DNA of 64,000 bases from Dastarcus helophoroides. Its lineage: Eukaryota > Arthropoda > Insecta > Coleoptera > Bothrideridae. Each line of letters begins with the position of its first letter. Position 1 is the stretch's first letter. The stretch is from positions 3,720,001-3,784,000 of the forward strand of contig CM053327.1 of assembly GCA_028583605.1 (NCBI GenBank), read 5' to 3'. The notes under the pieces were generated by a model. That model saw nothing but the letters and a program-made list of their open reading frames with translations. It made no database searches and was not told the DNA's origin. Of this stretch, positions 21,027-33,793 are shown in pieces. The position numbers and the translations under genes are program-made.

Positions 21027-22490
21027 CAAAATTTTAAGAAAAATATATTTCTCGAGAAAATGAAATTTTAAAGACAGGTATCAAATACAAAGTCAAGCTT
21101 TTGAGAAAAGTACGAAGCTTAGAATACACAGAAACATGGAAGATTAAATTTTGAGGTACACATTTTTTTTCTACTTTAAAAAACCCGATAAATTTTTCAG
21201 GAAGTCGGATTTAGAGAAAAAGTCAAAATTGTCGGAAAAACTGAATTTTGAAAAAAAGCAAAAAAAAAATCATTAAAAACCGATGCGAAATAAAAGAAAT
21301 GGAAAATTTTGAAGAAAAAGTCGATTGTACACATAATGGAATTTTGGGTGTAACATCAGGCTTAGATTTTACAGATTTTTTTCTAGCTAATCATTACCTT
21401 CATAAATAGTGTTCAAAAACTGATATTATATAACCAAGGGAATACCTTTCGGATAGCATTGCGGCGGCGAATTCTCTTGATAAAAAGATGAAAATTAGTA
21501 ACAAAGTAAAATTTATTCATTATCCACATATAGAAAGGATGTATTAAAATAACGCTGAACGGTGTTGCCCAATCCAAACATTCAAACTTCCTGTTTCAGG
21601 AAATAAACTTTTTGAGTCGGTTGCACTTTATACTTTTCACACACAGCTTGTTTTATATGTGATAGCTATAAATATCGACGTCGAAATGCTACCCACAAAA
21701 AATAGAATGAATCCGAATATCTTTTGTTCCGCCAAAGCAGTTCACAGGAAAATCACACACATGTGGGAAAATTGGCGTTGGGATTGACGCATGTTTTAAT
21801 AATTATCTAATTTTATGATTTGTAAAATTAAATCATTGGGCCCATTAATATTTTCTACATTTTAAACAATAGCATTTGATTTGTGGCATACGATAAATTA
21901 ACTGAATTTTCCACTCATACTCTATCTATATATATATATTTTTTTGGTGAAAAGGAATGCTTTCACTTTGACTTTTTTCCAAGAATTCCTACTTAGCGTT
22001 TACACTTTTTATTATTTTTCCTCAGAGTTTGATTACAAACTGAAAATTTCCAAGAAAGTTCAAGTCATTTTCGAAATTTTAAAATTTTGTTTTTTTTTAT
22101 TCGGTTTTGAGATTAGATATAAATTCTAAGTTCTACCGAAATTGGGACTTTTTTCATACTTCAACATTTATTCTTTTAATTTGTTTCTTCTTCCGAATAT
22201 TTAGTTTGTAGGGCAAAGAAGGGTAAATCTAACCTTGGAGCACATTTAATTAAGCCTTTTTAAAGGGTACCCGAATTTAGATTTAGCGTCATAAAATCAC
22301 AATGTAACTTTTTATATATCAGAACACTCCCCAGGGAAGTAACGTTAATCTACATATTCGTTTTTTAGTATTTAAACAAAATCAAGTAAAAATAACATTT
22401 TAAGTTAATATTTTGATTTTTAATTTATTCAGACCAATTTTTCAAATTTGCTCTGTAACGAGTTGCATTCGATATAATTTTTTTTTTTAG
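21027..22490. other. AT-rich sequence, no gene seen
   Basis: Degenerate AAATTTTGAG-type array at 21040-21330, then non-repetitive AT-rich sequence with a short TATATA run near 21927. The 61-residue ORF at 21944 has no motif. Confidence 0.4.
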
Positions 22491-23692
22491 TTCAATCCAC
22501 TCGCAAAGGGCAACTCCATTAGGCCTCACAAGCACCGCGAGGTGGATGCGGAAACAAGGATAGATGGCGATGAACTGTCTTCTTAAACAAGGATAGGTTG
22601 TAATTTTTGAAGAAAATTCCGTTCGATAACGAGTTTAATAGCTTGGAAGTTCTATACAAAAAAAGTCTCTGGGGATAATTTCGTTCGGTAACGAGTTCAA
22701 TAGCTTGGAACTTCTATAGAAAAAGGAGTCTTCGTAGATCGATCTCCTCTGTATCAAGCTGGACCGCACAGGAATTTGCTGTCTCCGATTGTTTTGTATG
22801 TCCCAAAAATCTTTCCTTTGGGGGATCAATCCTATTAGTTCCTGCCTGCGAGGATCTCCCATGAAAGTATTTGTAGAAAAGAAATACGAACTATCCGCCT
22901 ATGCTCTAGTGTTTTGAGAGAATCGGGCAAACTCTCGTTATGAATTTGGTGAATTCCTCTTCTTTGAATTGAAACCAAAAGAGCTGAAGTGTGCTTTGGG
23001 GCTGAACTTCAAACATAAGAACAGTATTCTAGTGTTGGCCTAACTTGAGCTTTGTATAGCGTGAGTAGCTGATGAGATGTGAAGTATTTTTTAGCTCTAA
23101 TTAAATCCCATCGCTAGGATTTAACCGTCCATGAGTATATTTGTTGCATTATCCCCTGACGTTTTTTTTTAGAGAAAACCGGGGCCTGAGTTTTGAAGGC
23201 GTTGAAGTCGACCAGATTTTTCATACCCCATTCCAGAATGCTTTCGAGATTCCGATTAATCATCTGTATCTGCTGTTTCCTTAGTCGATCTGAAGCAGCG
23301 ACGAATAATGGATTGTGGGAGAAAAAAGACGACACCAGGCTACTATCATCTGCGTAGCTGTATAACAGATTGATTGGAAATTAAAGCTAAGAGGTCGTTT
23401 ATGTGTAACAGAAAGACGACAAACCCATGAGGCACCCCTGCATTAATCGCAAATGTCTCGGATGAGATGGTATTGAGGACGACCTGAAGGAATGTGTCAG
23501 CGAGAAAAATGATATCAAATGACAGAGTCCAGAAGGAAGACCATAAGATGTTAATTTGGCGAGAAGAGATCGGTGCCAAATTCTGACGAAGGCGTTTGAG
23601 ATATTACAATCCTAGCTTCAGCATGTTTTTCCATAGCTGCGTTACAGATATGAGTAACATTTGCCAATAGATCGCCAGTTGATCCAGTTAGA
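22491..23692 (-). mobile_element. Jockey-like non-LTR retrotransposon, copy B
   Basis: Minus-strand blocks of copy A's family: RT segment (about 23340-23690; FAINAGVPHG, VVFLLHIND), post-RT block (23114-23335, LRKQQIQMINRNLESILEWG) and C-terminal block (22635-22862, EDSFFYRSSKLLNSLPNEII). A short local duplication repeats the SKLLNS block (22640-22720). The 5' side stops at 23692, just before the solo LTR at 23701. Frameshifts and deletions throughout. Confidence 0.8.
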
Positions 23693-23700
23693 TTGTAGAT

Positions 23701-24033
23701 TGTTAATATTGTTATGAAGTGTTGTTGTAAAATTTGTATTAGTAATTGTGTAGTGTAAGAGCTCTCTGGAAACATTTGTTAATAGAGAAGCTGCCTCGAG
23801 AATTAATCATACGGCAGATAAGCGTTCTAGACGCTTCCACGAGCCTGAGTCCGATCTGCCCGGAGATCCGTTCTAGAAACCGTAATGGTATAAATGCGCG
23901 GTCGTCTTTTCGTCAAGTTAGTCAGTTAGTTTGATAGTCTGATAGTAAAGTGAATCATAATTGCAGTGTTCCGAAATAAGTTTTAAATAAAGTGTTTATA
24001 ATTCACGAAGTTTTAATTATCGAACCGGTAACA
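23701..24033 (+). repeat. Solo LTR (TGTTA...TAACA), 333 bp
   Basis: It begins TGTTAATATTG and ends CCGGTAACA. A TATAAATG box lies near 23890, followed by a GTCAGTTAGTTTGATAGTC initiator-like region, and AATAAA near 23985, in the order U3-R-U5. GGCAGATAAGCGTTCTAGA is shared almost exactly with the LTR at 40957-41275. There is no internal retrotransposon sequence on either side. No clear target duplication. Confidence 0.65.
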
Positions 24034-24660
24034 CATAATATTTATAGTACTCCAAGCATAAAATCATATAAACTGAAACAAAAACATTTTTTCAAAAATT
24101 TACCTTGGGGCAGATTCTACCAGTTTGGCTTAGCCTGGTTCCTGTCCCATGATGTAACTCTTTGTTTTATTGGACTATTGTAACATTTCAGATGATTATG
24201 CGTTTAAAAATGCGATTAAAGAGGTTTATCCCATAATAGAATGTGATTACCAACCTGGCGACATTTCCGCAAAAAACACATAAAATGGAAATGGAAAAGA
24301 ATTAAACAAAACTGATTTAAGGTGAATCAAATTTATTTTAAATTTTTCCGAAGTTTTGTCCCAAATCTTCAATTTTTGAGTTTTTTTTTCTCAAAATACT
24401 GGTGTAAATGAGGCTTTCAGAAATGCACGTGGCTCTTTCTAGAGTTGAGTACAACTTTCTCTCAAAATTTAATTTTTTTTATTGTTTCAAATCTTATTTT
24501 GTAATCGTTGTTACTATGGAAATTAGAGAAAATGCCACAGTTATGAAAAAAAAAAATTCGAAACTTTAAAAGCAACCCGATTTACAAAAAAAAAATAATC
24601 AAATAGAAATAAATACAAAAAAAACTTATTTCAAAATTTTAAGAAAAAGGTCGACAATTC
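24034..24660. other. AT-rich sequence, no gene seen
   Basis: Mostly T- and A-rich sequence with degenerate array texture after 24540. No coding features. Confidence 0.4.
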
Positions 24661-24664
24661 GAGA

Positions 24665-25030
24665 ATACCTTCTAATGCACAGACCTATAGGTTTAAGCAT
24701 TTATTAGACTCGAAGTTTGAAAACCAAAGACCGATTTCGATCTTGTTAGATCCTATCCAACTCGAATGCCAATAAATGTTCTGGCAAGTAAGTACCAAAT
24801 AGGACTTACGGTACCACATGGAAACCGGTCTTTAGTTTCCAAACTTAAAATCTAGTAAATGTTTAAACATATTAGTCTGTAGATTAGAACACTTGTCTTC
24901 TGGAACCTTCCTACAGAGCAACCGCTTTGCTGGGTGTTTGTGTTTCAACTGTTGTTAGTTCGTCTACTTATAATTCACTATGCACGTCTAGGAAGCTGCA
25001 AGATTATAGTCCAGGTTGCATTCTGTTTGC
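24665..25030. mobile_element. Hairpin element copy 2 (MITE-like, longer)
   Basis: AGACCTATAGGTTTAAGCAT at 24681 pairs with the segment ending AAACATATTAGTCT at 24879. The arms also include GTTTGAAAACCAAAGACCG and CGGTCTTTAGTTTCCAAAC around an internal ~95 bp absent from copy 1 at 13365. The downstream flank (AGCAACCGCTTTGCTGGGTG, TAATTCACTATGCACG) matches copy 1. Confidence 0.65.
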
Positions 25031-25164
25031 GTTCGAAAATGCAGCTTAAATTTAGGAGAAATTCTACACAAAATCAATATCTTTGGAAATATTTTTAATA
25101 AAAAACTATAATTTTAGAAAGCAAGTAAAAATTTAAAGTACAGGATACAAACCCAGTACTCGAA

Positions 25165-27350
25165 AATGAATGACATCACCGCTTGGAAATTCGGATCACA
25201 AGCTTGTAGCAGCCTCTCGCTCGCATCATGTACCACCTCCTTCTCGGACAGACTCCCGTAGGGTTTGGCACTTTAACTCTGCTGACTGGGAGGAATTAAG
25301 ATACTTCTTTGCATCTTTCCCATGTCGGGAAGTATGCATTAACTCAGATAGCTGAATCCATCACTGAAACTATCCTGATTGGTATGAAATGCTCAATTCC
25401 TCATCCCCAACAGAAATCTGTCTCCAGTAAATCTTCATTCAACAAAAAATATGCTCGGGTTGCCTCCTGCAAAAATCGTGCATATCGTCATTGCCAAAAT
25501 AATACCTCAGTCAAGACTCGGACCACATTTGAAGATGCACCAAATTTTTATAAACAGGTTATTGACGAGGCAAAAAGTGATTTGGATCGTTAAATGCGCC
25601 AGAGGCTGATCAACCATCAATCAGGTCCTTTTCGGGATTTGCAAAGTCGATTAAAAGGAATTTTACATCTTCAAATTTTCCATCATTACTCGATAACAAT
25701 AACAAAATTGCGACTACTTCCAATCTGACATGCTAGCCTTAATGTTTGCTGAAAATTCCAATCTTGATTCTCGAAACGCATAACCTCCTATTCTTTTAAG
25801 GTTGGCGCTTCGATGCCTGAAGTTATTTATTTTTGGACAATCAGTAAGATTTTTCTTGAGCCTGACACCTCGAAAGCTCCTGGTCTTGACGATATCATCA
25901 CTATTGTTTTTAAAAAATGCGCCCCAGAGTTGACTCCCCGTCCTAAGGTGTATTCCCTAATATCTGGAAATCTGCTGGGGTGCAGCCTGTCTTTAAAAAG
26001 GAAAAAGGCATCTGATTAACAACTATCGCCCCATACCTTTATTATCTGCTATATCCAAAATGATAAAAAAAGTTATTAGCGTCGAGATTCTCAAATATCT
26101 GGAGGAGAAGAAAATCATCTCGGACAGGCAATACGGTTTTAGACAACAACGCTCGACCGGCGATCTACTGGCATATGTTACTCCTATTTGTAACTCAGTT
26201 ATGGAACAACATAGTGAGGATAAGTTTGTGGTATTGGATATTCCAAAGGACTTCGACAGAGTCTGGTACCGATCTTTTCTCGTCAAATTAACATCTTATC
26301 GTCTTTCTCCTGGGCTCTGTCATTTGATATCCAATTTTCTCGATGACAGATCTCTTCAGGTCGTCATAGATGGCATCTTATTCGAGACATTTGCGATTAA
26401 TGCAGGGGTTCCTAAGGGGTCTGTCCTGTGTCTTACTGTTTCTGTTACACATAATCAATCTCTTAGCTTTAACTTCCAATTCTGTAGACAGCTACGCATA
26501 TGATAGTAGCCTTGTGTCATCTTTTTTCTCCCACAAACTATTATCGGTCGCTGCTTTAGATCAACTAAGCGAACAGCAGATACAGATGGTTAATCCGGAT
26601 CTAGAAATCATTATGGAATGCGCTAAGAAAAATCTGATTGACTTCAATGTTTTAAAAATTCAGGTTTTCTTTAAGAAAACATCAATGGACGATAAAATCC
26701 TCCCGATGGGATCTAATCTGTCTATCCTAGGAGTCAATGAGAGCACTAACTTCTCTTGGGACGATCATGTGCGTGCCATTGCCAACTGCGTCTCTCAGAA
26801 GTTAGACTTTCTTTTTAGAGCTAAAAAGTACTTCACATCTCATCAGCTACTCACACTACACAAAGCTCAAGTTAAGCCAACACTAGAATATTGTCTTTAT
26901 GTTTGGAGTTCAGCCTCAAAGCACACTTTAGCTTTTTTGGATTAAATTCAAAGAAGAGCAATTCGCTTAATTGATGACGAGAGTTTGATCGATTCTGTCG
27001 AAACACCGGAGCAAAGGTTGATGATTGGTGACTTGTCCCTTTTCTACAAGTACTATCATGGAAGATGCTTGCAGGAACTAATAGGATTGGTCCCTTAAGA
27101 ACAAAATTCTTGAGACGGAGGCAGCAAATTTCTGTGCGGTCCAGCTTGACACAGTGAGGACTTGTGTCTATAGAGACTTTTTTTTTGTATATAACTTCCA
27201 AGCTATGGAACTCGTTATCGGACGGAATTTTCTTCCAAAATTTCAACCTGTTCTTGTTTAAAAAGGCGGTTTATCGCCATCCATCCTTGTTTCCGCATCC
27301 GCAGTGTTATGAAAGCATAATGTGGATTACGAGTGGATTAAACTTAAGAA
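25165..27350 (+). mobile_element. Jockey-like non-LTR retrotransposon, copy C
   Basis: 5'-truncated within the endonuclease (TSPLGNSDHKLVAASRS at 25170). Linker (25309-25593, NKKYARVASCKNRAYRHCQN) and RT (26060-26503, RQYGFRQQRSTGDLLAYVTP, DFDRVWYRSFLVKLTSY, AINAGVPKGSVL) follow. The catalytic motif near 26495 reads YAYD instead of YADD. After it come the post-RT block (26560-26945, FSWDDHVRAIANCVSQKLDF) and C-terminal block (27164-27391). It ends GGATTAAACTTAAGAAAA at 27350. Same family as copies A, B and D. Several frameshifts. Confidence 0.88.
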
Positions 27351-28560
27351 AAGAAGGTGAATTTGACAGTCAAAAATTGTTTCAATATTGAGATAAATGT
27401 TAACGTTTTAAGAAACAAGTTGGAATTTAAAAAAATTGAATTTAAACAAATCTCAATAATTTTGAAATTTCCAAAGAAAATTTGCTAAAGCTTTTGTAAT
27501 TTTTAACTGTGTAAATTAAAACATATTTTTTTTCTCTATTGAGTAACACTTTAAACAAATACAAAATATAAAATAACGTTAATTTTACAAAGAAAAGGTA
27601 CTGTTGTTTAAGTCAGTTTAAATTTATCCGCTTTTAAGATATTCACATTTGAAAGTTTTAATATATTTTTTATGGCTTTTTAAAGCGCAGATTGTTACTT
27701 GAATTTTTTCAACTTGGAAGAAATTAACTTATCAGGAAAAATTAAATTCTCTTAAGGAGTTGCGGTAATAGTCCAAGAAGTCGCAAATGCATTTAAAATA
27801 ATACGAATTTGGTTTTGATATTTACAAAAGTGAAAATTAAAATTTATTTAAGTAGGTGGTAGACACTTCCAACATTGGATTTAAGGTTTATCGCTGTCTC
27901 TGTTACCAATAAATATTATTGCTATTACTGCTGCTTTGATTGCTTCTTCGTATTTTAACATATTTTAAGAATGAAAAAATAATAAGAACATAAATTGATC
28001 CATTTAAATGCAAATAACTTAAAAACCGATAAATTTGGACAAACCAAACAGAAGTTATTTTTCTTTGTGGAATTGATCGTTCTTTTATATTCTCCCTTTG
28101 TTTTTAGCCTAACTAAAAAGATAAAAAAATATGTTTTAATTTATGTAAATAATATGAAACTAGCGCTTTCTGAATAAACCCAAAATTCGTAATTCCTACA
28201 CCAAAAAACCTTAAATTCTCAAATATTAGATTTATAGCTTTAAAACTGTCTCAGTTATTGAGAAATTTCAGAATAATATTTAAACTTTAAACGTCTGGTA
28301 TCTCCTAAATCAGCGACATTTGAATAAGGCAGGTTGAGTTCAATGGTAATATTTTGGTGTCTAGTATCTTCATTTTAGCTTTGGCCGATTCTTTCTTACT
28401 TTCCCTGTATAGTGTAGTTTGAACCCACACTAATAAACAAGTCAGAATATTGGAAATATTTTAAAATAAATGCTGTCAAACTGATTTACCTTTTTATATT
28501 TATGGTTTGGGTGCTTGTAGTAGTGTGGAGACGAATCTGATATTTATTGATAATGAAATA
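27351..28560. other. AT-rich, no gene; contains one dispersed repeat block
   Basis: The block at about 27380-27500 (AGATAAATGTTAACGTTTTA, GAAACAAGTTGGAATTTAAA) is repeated at about 48420-48530. The rest is AT-rich with no coding pattern; the 60-residue ORF at 27995 is motif-free. Confidence 0.45.
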
Positions 28561-28566
28561 TACTTT

Positions 28567-28655
28567 AATATGCTCTAATGTTAACGGTAGAATATTCTTT
28601 TTACATTAGGACATACTGAAAACGCGTGACGGTGACGTGTGATGGTCACGTGCGT
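28567..28655 (+). repeat. Dispersed hairpin-bearing repeat, copy 1
   Basis: About 85 bp match the reverse complement of 49774-49866. The block has an internal imperfect hairpin (CTCTAATGTTAACGGTAGAA against the TTTTTACATTAG side) followed by GTGATGGTCACGTG. Confidence 0.6.
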
Positions 28656-28870
28656 ATTCTTATAACTTTAGAAAAAAGAATAAGTCTCAATAAGAACATA
28701 CAGTGACAGTTTCAGATCAATGCAACTCAAAAGTAGCCTTTCAGCAATGTCTTTGTTAAAATTAGTATTGCAATGTAAAAATATAATTAATTTGTTAAAT
28801 GACAAAACATTGTAAGAGTTTTAATATATAAGCATCTCTTCAAAATGATTTAAACATTAGTAAGACGTAC

Positions 28871-29076
28871 CAGTATCCAAAAAAATTAGAAATTGTAGAA
28901 CAATCAGCTTCGATCGGAGGCGCCGATATATCGTTATCGCTATTGCTGTTGATTGACGTAAAGAACCCAGTGTCCGTGGACTCGGTAGACGTTTCGTCAC
29001 TAACATCATCGTCCTCGTCCAAAGGTCCTTCCTTAACGTCACTCTTTTTACCGAATATGTTTTTCACGAAACTCAT
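28871..29076 (-). CDS. Candidate first coding exon of an unrecognised host gene
   Basis: A minus-strand ATG at 29074-29076 with A at -3 starts MSFVKNIFGKKSDVKEGPLD, followed by an acidic, Ser/Thr-rich stretch (DEDDDVSDETSTESTDTG). The frame runs to TACTG, immediately followed by GTACGTC, a good splice donor (GT at 28869-28870), splitting a codon. The region is richer in CpG than its surroundings. The frame stays open upstream of the ATG to a stop near 29280 but has no earlier ATG, so that part may be 5'UTR, or an upstream exon may exist. No later exon is seen to the left, where transposons fill the space. I do not recognise the protein. Confidence 0.42.
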
Positions 29077-29735
29077 CCTCGACTGATAATAGACTTCTAT
29101 GTCGTTCGGTGTACGTATAAGTTCAAAGCGCGTCTCGACTAAGTTGCTTGGCAATTGAGGCGGAATATCGGGTCTATTTGCGGCACAAGCACGCGGTCCT
29201 TGAGCGCGGTCGCTGTCTGTTAAGCGACCGATTTCGAAAAATGACGACAATGTGGCACAAATGGCCGAGCGTCGTGTTTAATTAGTTAAAAAAAAGTCGA
29301 GAAAGTACATTTGCATTCTCTTCGTGGATATCACGTCTATTTTGGGAACTACGCGTGGTCAGAACTATGCGTAAACATTCTAATCGGAAAGTACCACGAA
29401 GAAATGTAAACAAATGTGCCCGTTATTCTTGCGAATTTATTTAAGTGCTCTGTGCGGACAGGTTATACATTTTTTTTTGCTTATTTCTGGTTTCTGATTT
29501 TTGGTATAAATCAGGGAAAATTGGGTAGACGGTACACCGCGGCTTCGTGTTTTAGAATTTAAATTTACTAGATTTGTGGTCAGCGATGCACTAGAGCCCG
29601 CCGGGGCGCTCTCCAGAGTAGGTTGTAGGGCCGATGGCCGCCCTCTAATGTTATTTTACTAAATTTAAATGAGCTAATCATCTTTCAAAAATATCCATTT
29701 TAAATAAAAAAATATAACTATAAAATTCAAATTAC
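29077..29735 (-). other. CpG-richer region upstream of the candidate exon
   Basis: Contains many CG dinucleotides (CGAGCGTCGTG, GCCCGCCGGGGCGCTC near 29597). This fits a promoter/5'UTR for the exon at 28871-29076, but no TATA box or initiator can be assigned. Confidence 0.3.
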
Positions 29736-29739
29736 ATTG

Positions 29740-30583
29740 AAAATTTTGGTCTGGGTATAATAAATCAAAGAGGGGACATGTTAATAAACTACGTAAATAA
29801 AGAAAATTTATATTGTCTGTACACCTCCTTTAACAAATCTAAAAAAAGGAAGTGGACTTGGAAAAGCCTTGATGGCAAGACGAAAAACGAAATTGATTTC
29901 GTACTATTATCTAACAGAAAAATTTGCACAAACCTCTCAGTACTAAATCGATTTGATACAAATCGATCGAAACAAACTTATTCATGCAAATAAGTTTCCA
30001 ACTGTCGAAGAACTCGAATAAAAAAACGGATTATCAACAAGAATTAGAAAAGAAATTAAAACCAACTGACAATTTAGATAAAATAAACATAAGGGAACTT
30101 AACCATAAAATTACTATCGATATCCGTGTCACGGTGAAGATTTATATTAAATCAAGGAACTAAAAAGATTCCAAAATACAATCAGAGACAGTGAAACTTA
30201 TGGAACAGAGAAAAAGAACTTTCAGAGAAACACCAGAATATCAAAAATTATATAAAAAAATTCACAGAGAAGTAACAAAGGACACCAAAATAATCGAAAA
30301 CGCAATAGAAAATAATGCAAATATGAGGGTGTTAAGATCAAGACTATCTTCGGCTAAACACAGAATTACCAAAATGAAAGATAAATAGTATAACATAATC
30401 TCAGACAATAGAAATTTCTGAACACATCAAAGATTTCTACACCTGTCTATATACTTCTATTAGACCTGACCAAAGAGTTAGGAATATGGTCATTCGTAAT
30501 GTGGACTCTGAAGATGTTCCAGCAATATCAAGACAAAAAATTGAAGCTGCTCTCAAGCAAACGAAAAATAGTCCTCGGTCTCT
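29740..30583 (+). mobile_element. RTE/CFDP2-type non-LTR fragment (endonuclease end to linker)
   Basis: Plus-strand blocks in order: endonuclease C-terminus (29778-29993, KRKWTWKSLDGKTKNEIDFV, VLNRFDTNRS), linker (30191-30388, LYKKIHREVTKDTKIIENAI) and pre-RT segment (30486-30575, NVDSEDVPAISRQKIEAALK). It stops abruptly at the gypsy integrase junction near 30583. No RT palm is present; short frameshifts separate the blocks. Confidence 0.72.
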
Positions 30584-32850
30584 AATTATTTCGAACGGAT
30601 TTCCAAAAGTCTTCTTTTGTGTTTCTAATTTCTGCAAAACTTCTTTTGTCGTTGTTGATTCGTCGGATATAGCCACACAAACTTCGTAAATCCATCAATT
30701 ACTGCTAATGTGTGGTTGTAGTTTTTGTTAGTGGATTTAAGAGGTCCTAAGTGATCCATGTGGTAAGTATGAAGGGGAAATTCTGTTTTATGTAGCCAAT
30801 GTAGGAATCCCTCTTGTTTGCCGGCCTTTTTGTTCGTTAGGATACATCTGATACAGTTTTTTATGTATCTACCTACTTTGCCTTTTAAATCAGGAATGTA
30901 CTATTCTCGCCTGATTTCTTCTTCCGTTTTTCCAACAGCAAAATGCCAGTCGAATAATATAATTTTGTAAGTCTTTACGGACAACTATAAGTTCCTGTCC
31001 CTCTGCAAACTTAGATCTCGTCTGATACAAAAGTCTTTATATGGTTGTTGTTTAAGTATTTCTGTTATAACTTTCAGCTCCTCGTCGCTCTCCTGAGTGT
31101 CTTCCAGTCTTGAAATAATGCTTTCGATTTCTATGTTCATAACTGGATGTCGGCTTAGGGCGTCGACATGACGCATCCTTGCTTTGGACCTGTGCTCTGC
31201 GGTACAATCGAACTCACCTAAATATAATGCCCGTCTAGCAATGCGCGATGTTAAATCCCCTTTTGATATGGTTTGCTGGAACGCAACGCAATCTGTGACT
31301 ATTTAGAACTTAATTCCTAAAAGATAAAACCTAAATTTTTTCAATGCGTGAATTAGTGCTGCTACCTCCAACTCATAGCTACAGTAGTTCCTTTCTGCGG
31401 GTTTAGTTTTACGACTGGTATAACATGTTGAGTGAAATTTTAAATCTTCGGGGTTTTTCTGCATTAGGATTCCGCCGTAATCATCTATGCTTGCGTCTGT
31501 ATGAACTTCAGTTTTATATTTGGCATTATAAATTTGTAATACTGGTGCTCCTGTTAAGGCACTCTTTAATTTCTCGAAGGAATTTCGCTGTTCGTGATCA
31601 AATTTGAACTTGACGTCTTTCTTTGTTTGTTGAGTGGTTTTGCTATAATGGAATAATTCAAAATAAACTTGCGGAAATAGCTTGTGATACCTAAAAAGCT
31701 TTCCACTTGCTTGAGATTCCTTCGTTCTGGGTAATGCTTAATTGCCTTAATCTTTGTGGTTGATGGGAACAATTTTCCATCTTCAATAATGTGTCCTAGA
31801 TATTTGATGGATGATTTCAAAAATGAACACTTCTTCCAAATCCATTCTAGCCCGTATTCTTGAGCGACATTAAAAACTTTCTCTAGATGACTAACTGCTT
31901 CATCCTCTGATTTCGCAAGCACAATAACTATCATCCATGTATACCAAAATTTTTTCCGTGCTTATCAAACGTCGAAAAATACAGTTGACATATCTTTGGA
32001 AAACTGAAGGACTATTGCAAAGACCAAACGGTACTTTTTTAAAGCGATTTTGCTGAACACCTTGGTTTCGCTGAGTCGATCTAAGTAGTAGTAGTTTAGT
32101 AGTAGTAGTTTTAGTAGTCTAGTAGTAGTAGTTCTTTTATTAAAGGCAACGGGTATCTGTCCTTAACAATCTATCTGTTCACTCTTCTATAGTCGATGCA
32201 AAAGCGATACGATCCATTTTTCTTCTTGACGACTACGACTGAACTCACCCACTCCGAATAACTCGGTTCTATAATTCCGTTGTCTAGCCATTCTACTTGT
32301 TTCTCGACAAATTCTTTCTCTGCAAGTGGTAATCTTCTTGGCAAACAGTAAACCGGCTTAGCGTCTTCGTGCAGTGTCATTTTCATTTGGATTCCGATGT
32401 CTTTAGGACCTTCAGGTTGATAGCTGGTACCTACATATGTCTTTAATTTGAGATGGAATATCTAGGTCTGGTTCGGCGTCTTTTTCGACTAGGATATTCA
32501 TTACAGTTTTTATCGGATCAACCTTCTTCAGGGTTATTCTCTTTGAATTAATCGTTAACTCGCTTTGGTCGATTAGTTTGTTTCCAATAATTAGCTTCAT
32601 TCGCATCCTTATCAACTAACAACACATCGTCAAAATATCCTAAAGGTTTGGTCGACTTATTGCCAAATCTAACTAATGAAAGAGTTGAGTTTCTTAATGA
32701 TGGGCTACCAGTTTCCGCATAGGCGTCTTCTCTTATTAGGTTAACGTCACTACCAGTGTCAATCAGGGCTGAGAATATACGTCCTTTGAGTTCGACCAGT
32801 TTTAATTTATTTGACTCCAGGGTGGATATTTCATTTACTGTTACGTCTTT
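30584..32850 (-). pseudogene. Gypsy pol remnant: protease, RT, RNase H, integrase
   Basis: Minus strand: protease with LIDTGSDVNLI (about 32740-32770); RT with GIIEPSYSEWVSSVVVVKKK and FCIDYRRVNR (32171-32386); YMDD at 31930-31941 with a frameshift immediately after; thumb/connection with YLGHIIEDGK, SFLGITSYFRKF (31566-31934); RNase H end ALSRHP (about 31150); integrase zinc-finger residues CIRC (about 30850); catalytic-core MDHLGP (about 30750) and DRG (about 30590). The sequence stops before the third acidic residue of the integrase triad. Stops separate all blocks, so it is not functional. Confidence 0.85.
32081..32137. repeat. (TAG/GTA)n microsatellite inside gypsy RT
   Basis: Repeated AGTAGTAGT motifs interrupted by TTTAG, lying between the RT fingers and the YMDD region. 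It accounts for the loss of the conserved palm sequence there. Confidence 0.8.
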
Positions 32851-33793
32851 AGGTCTGGTATTGCTTGTCTTGTTTTGCGGCTTGCAAGATAAAGCGATGT
32901 GCCCAAACTGGTTGCATTTGAAAAACTTAGACCCCTGACTCTTCTTCTGGCATTCGGATGACCTGTATCCTTTGTCGCCACAATTGTAATATCGTATAAC
33001 GGCGTTTTTTTGTACTTTCTTGTCAGTAGTCATTTTGAAGCTCGTGTTTGCTTTTTGGCTGCAATGAGCTTCAGCCTTTATAATTTGGTATATTTGTAAA
33101 TTTTCTTTAAATTCTTTTCGCACCGTACAAAATAGATATATGACTGATGCCATCGATTATACCGTTTATGATATACTGTATAAAGGCCTTGTCTTCTATC
33201 ATTTCTCTGCTAGCAATTTCCTTCATAATTAAAAGGTACTGCTGCACATTTTCATCCTTGCGTTTCTTCTTTTGCCTCAATGTCTCATGTAAGTTTGCAC
33301 TATTCAGCTTTGATGCAAATTCTTCTTTTAACGCCTTTTTCAGTTTTGACCAAGAATTTATACCCTTTTCCCGTTGTATATAGAGCTTGGCTAGTGTATG
33401 CAGATATTTCTTAGCAAATATAAATTGTTGTATTTTCGACCAACCTAGCAGTTCAGAGTGTTCTTCTATATCGTCAATCCATCTAATTATCGAGTAGTTA
33501 TCTTCGCCTCAAAATTTATGTATCGACTCTTCCACGTCTTTAAAGGAGATCACAAATTTTGGGACCGATGACTCTCGAATTATGATACTTGTGTCTTTTT
33601 AGAGTTGCTTTTTTCTTGAACGTCTTCATCGTCTTCTTAGTCTTCTTCATCTTCTTCGTCTTGAGTGACGGCGTGTCTTTGGCTGACCTAAATCGTCGAA
33701 ACTCATTTAATCGCTTTCTATTCATTCTATCACCATCGTCTTCAAAAATGGACTTATGCAGGGCCCGAATTTGTGTGACGGGAGCTGTTTTTA
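32780..33793 (-). pseudogene. Gypsy gag remnant with CCHC zinc knuckles
   Basis: Two zinc-knuckle units near 32870-33000, YNCGDKGYRSSEC (first Cys replaced) and FKCNQFGHIALSC (first Cys replaced), precede the protease. Upstream, 33540-33793 encodes a basic Lys-rich N-terminal region. The first 14 codons, starting at the ATG at 36000, lie on the far side of the pogo insertion (35959-36000). The frame runs on correctly across the insertion point when the insert and one TA are ignored. Stops between 33154 and 33540 break the middle of gag. Confidence 0.7.

Noticed and set aside
29077..29250. Extension of the candidate exon N-terminus upstream of the ATG
   Set aside because: The frame is open, but its first codon would be TTG and no ATG lies between the upstream stop and 29076; kept as possible 5'UTR.
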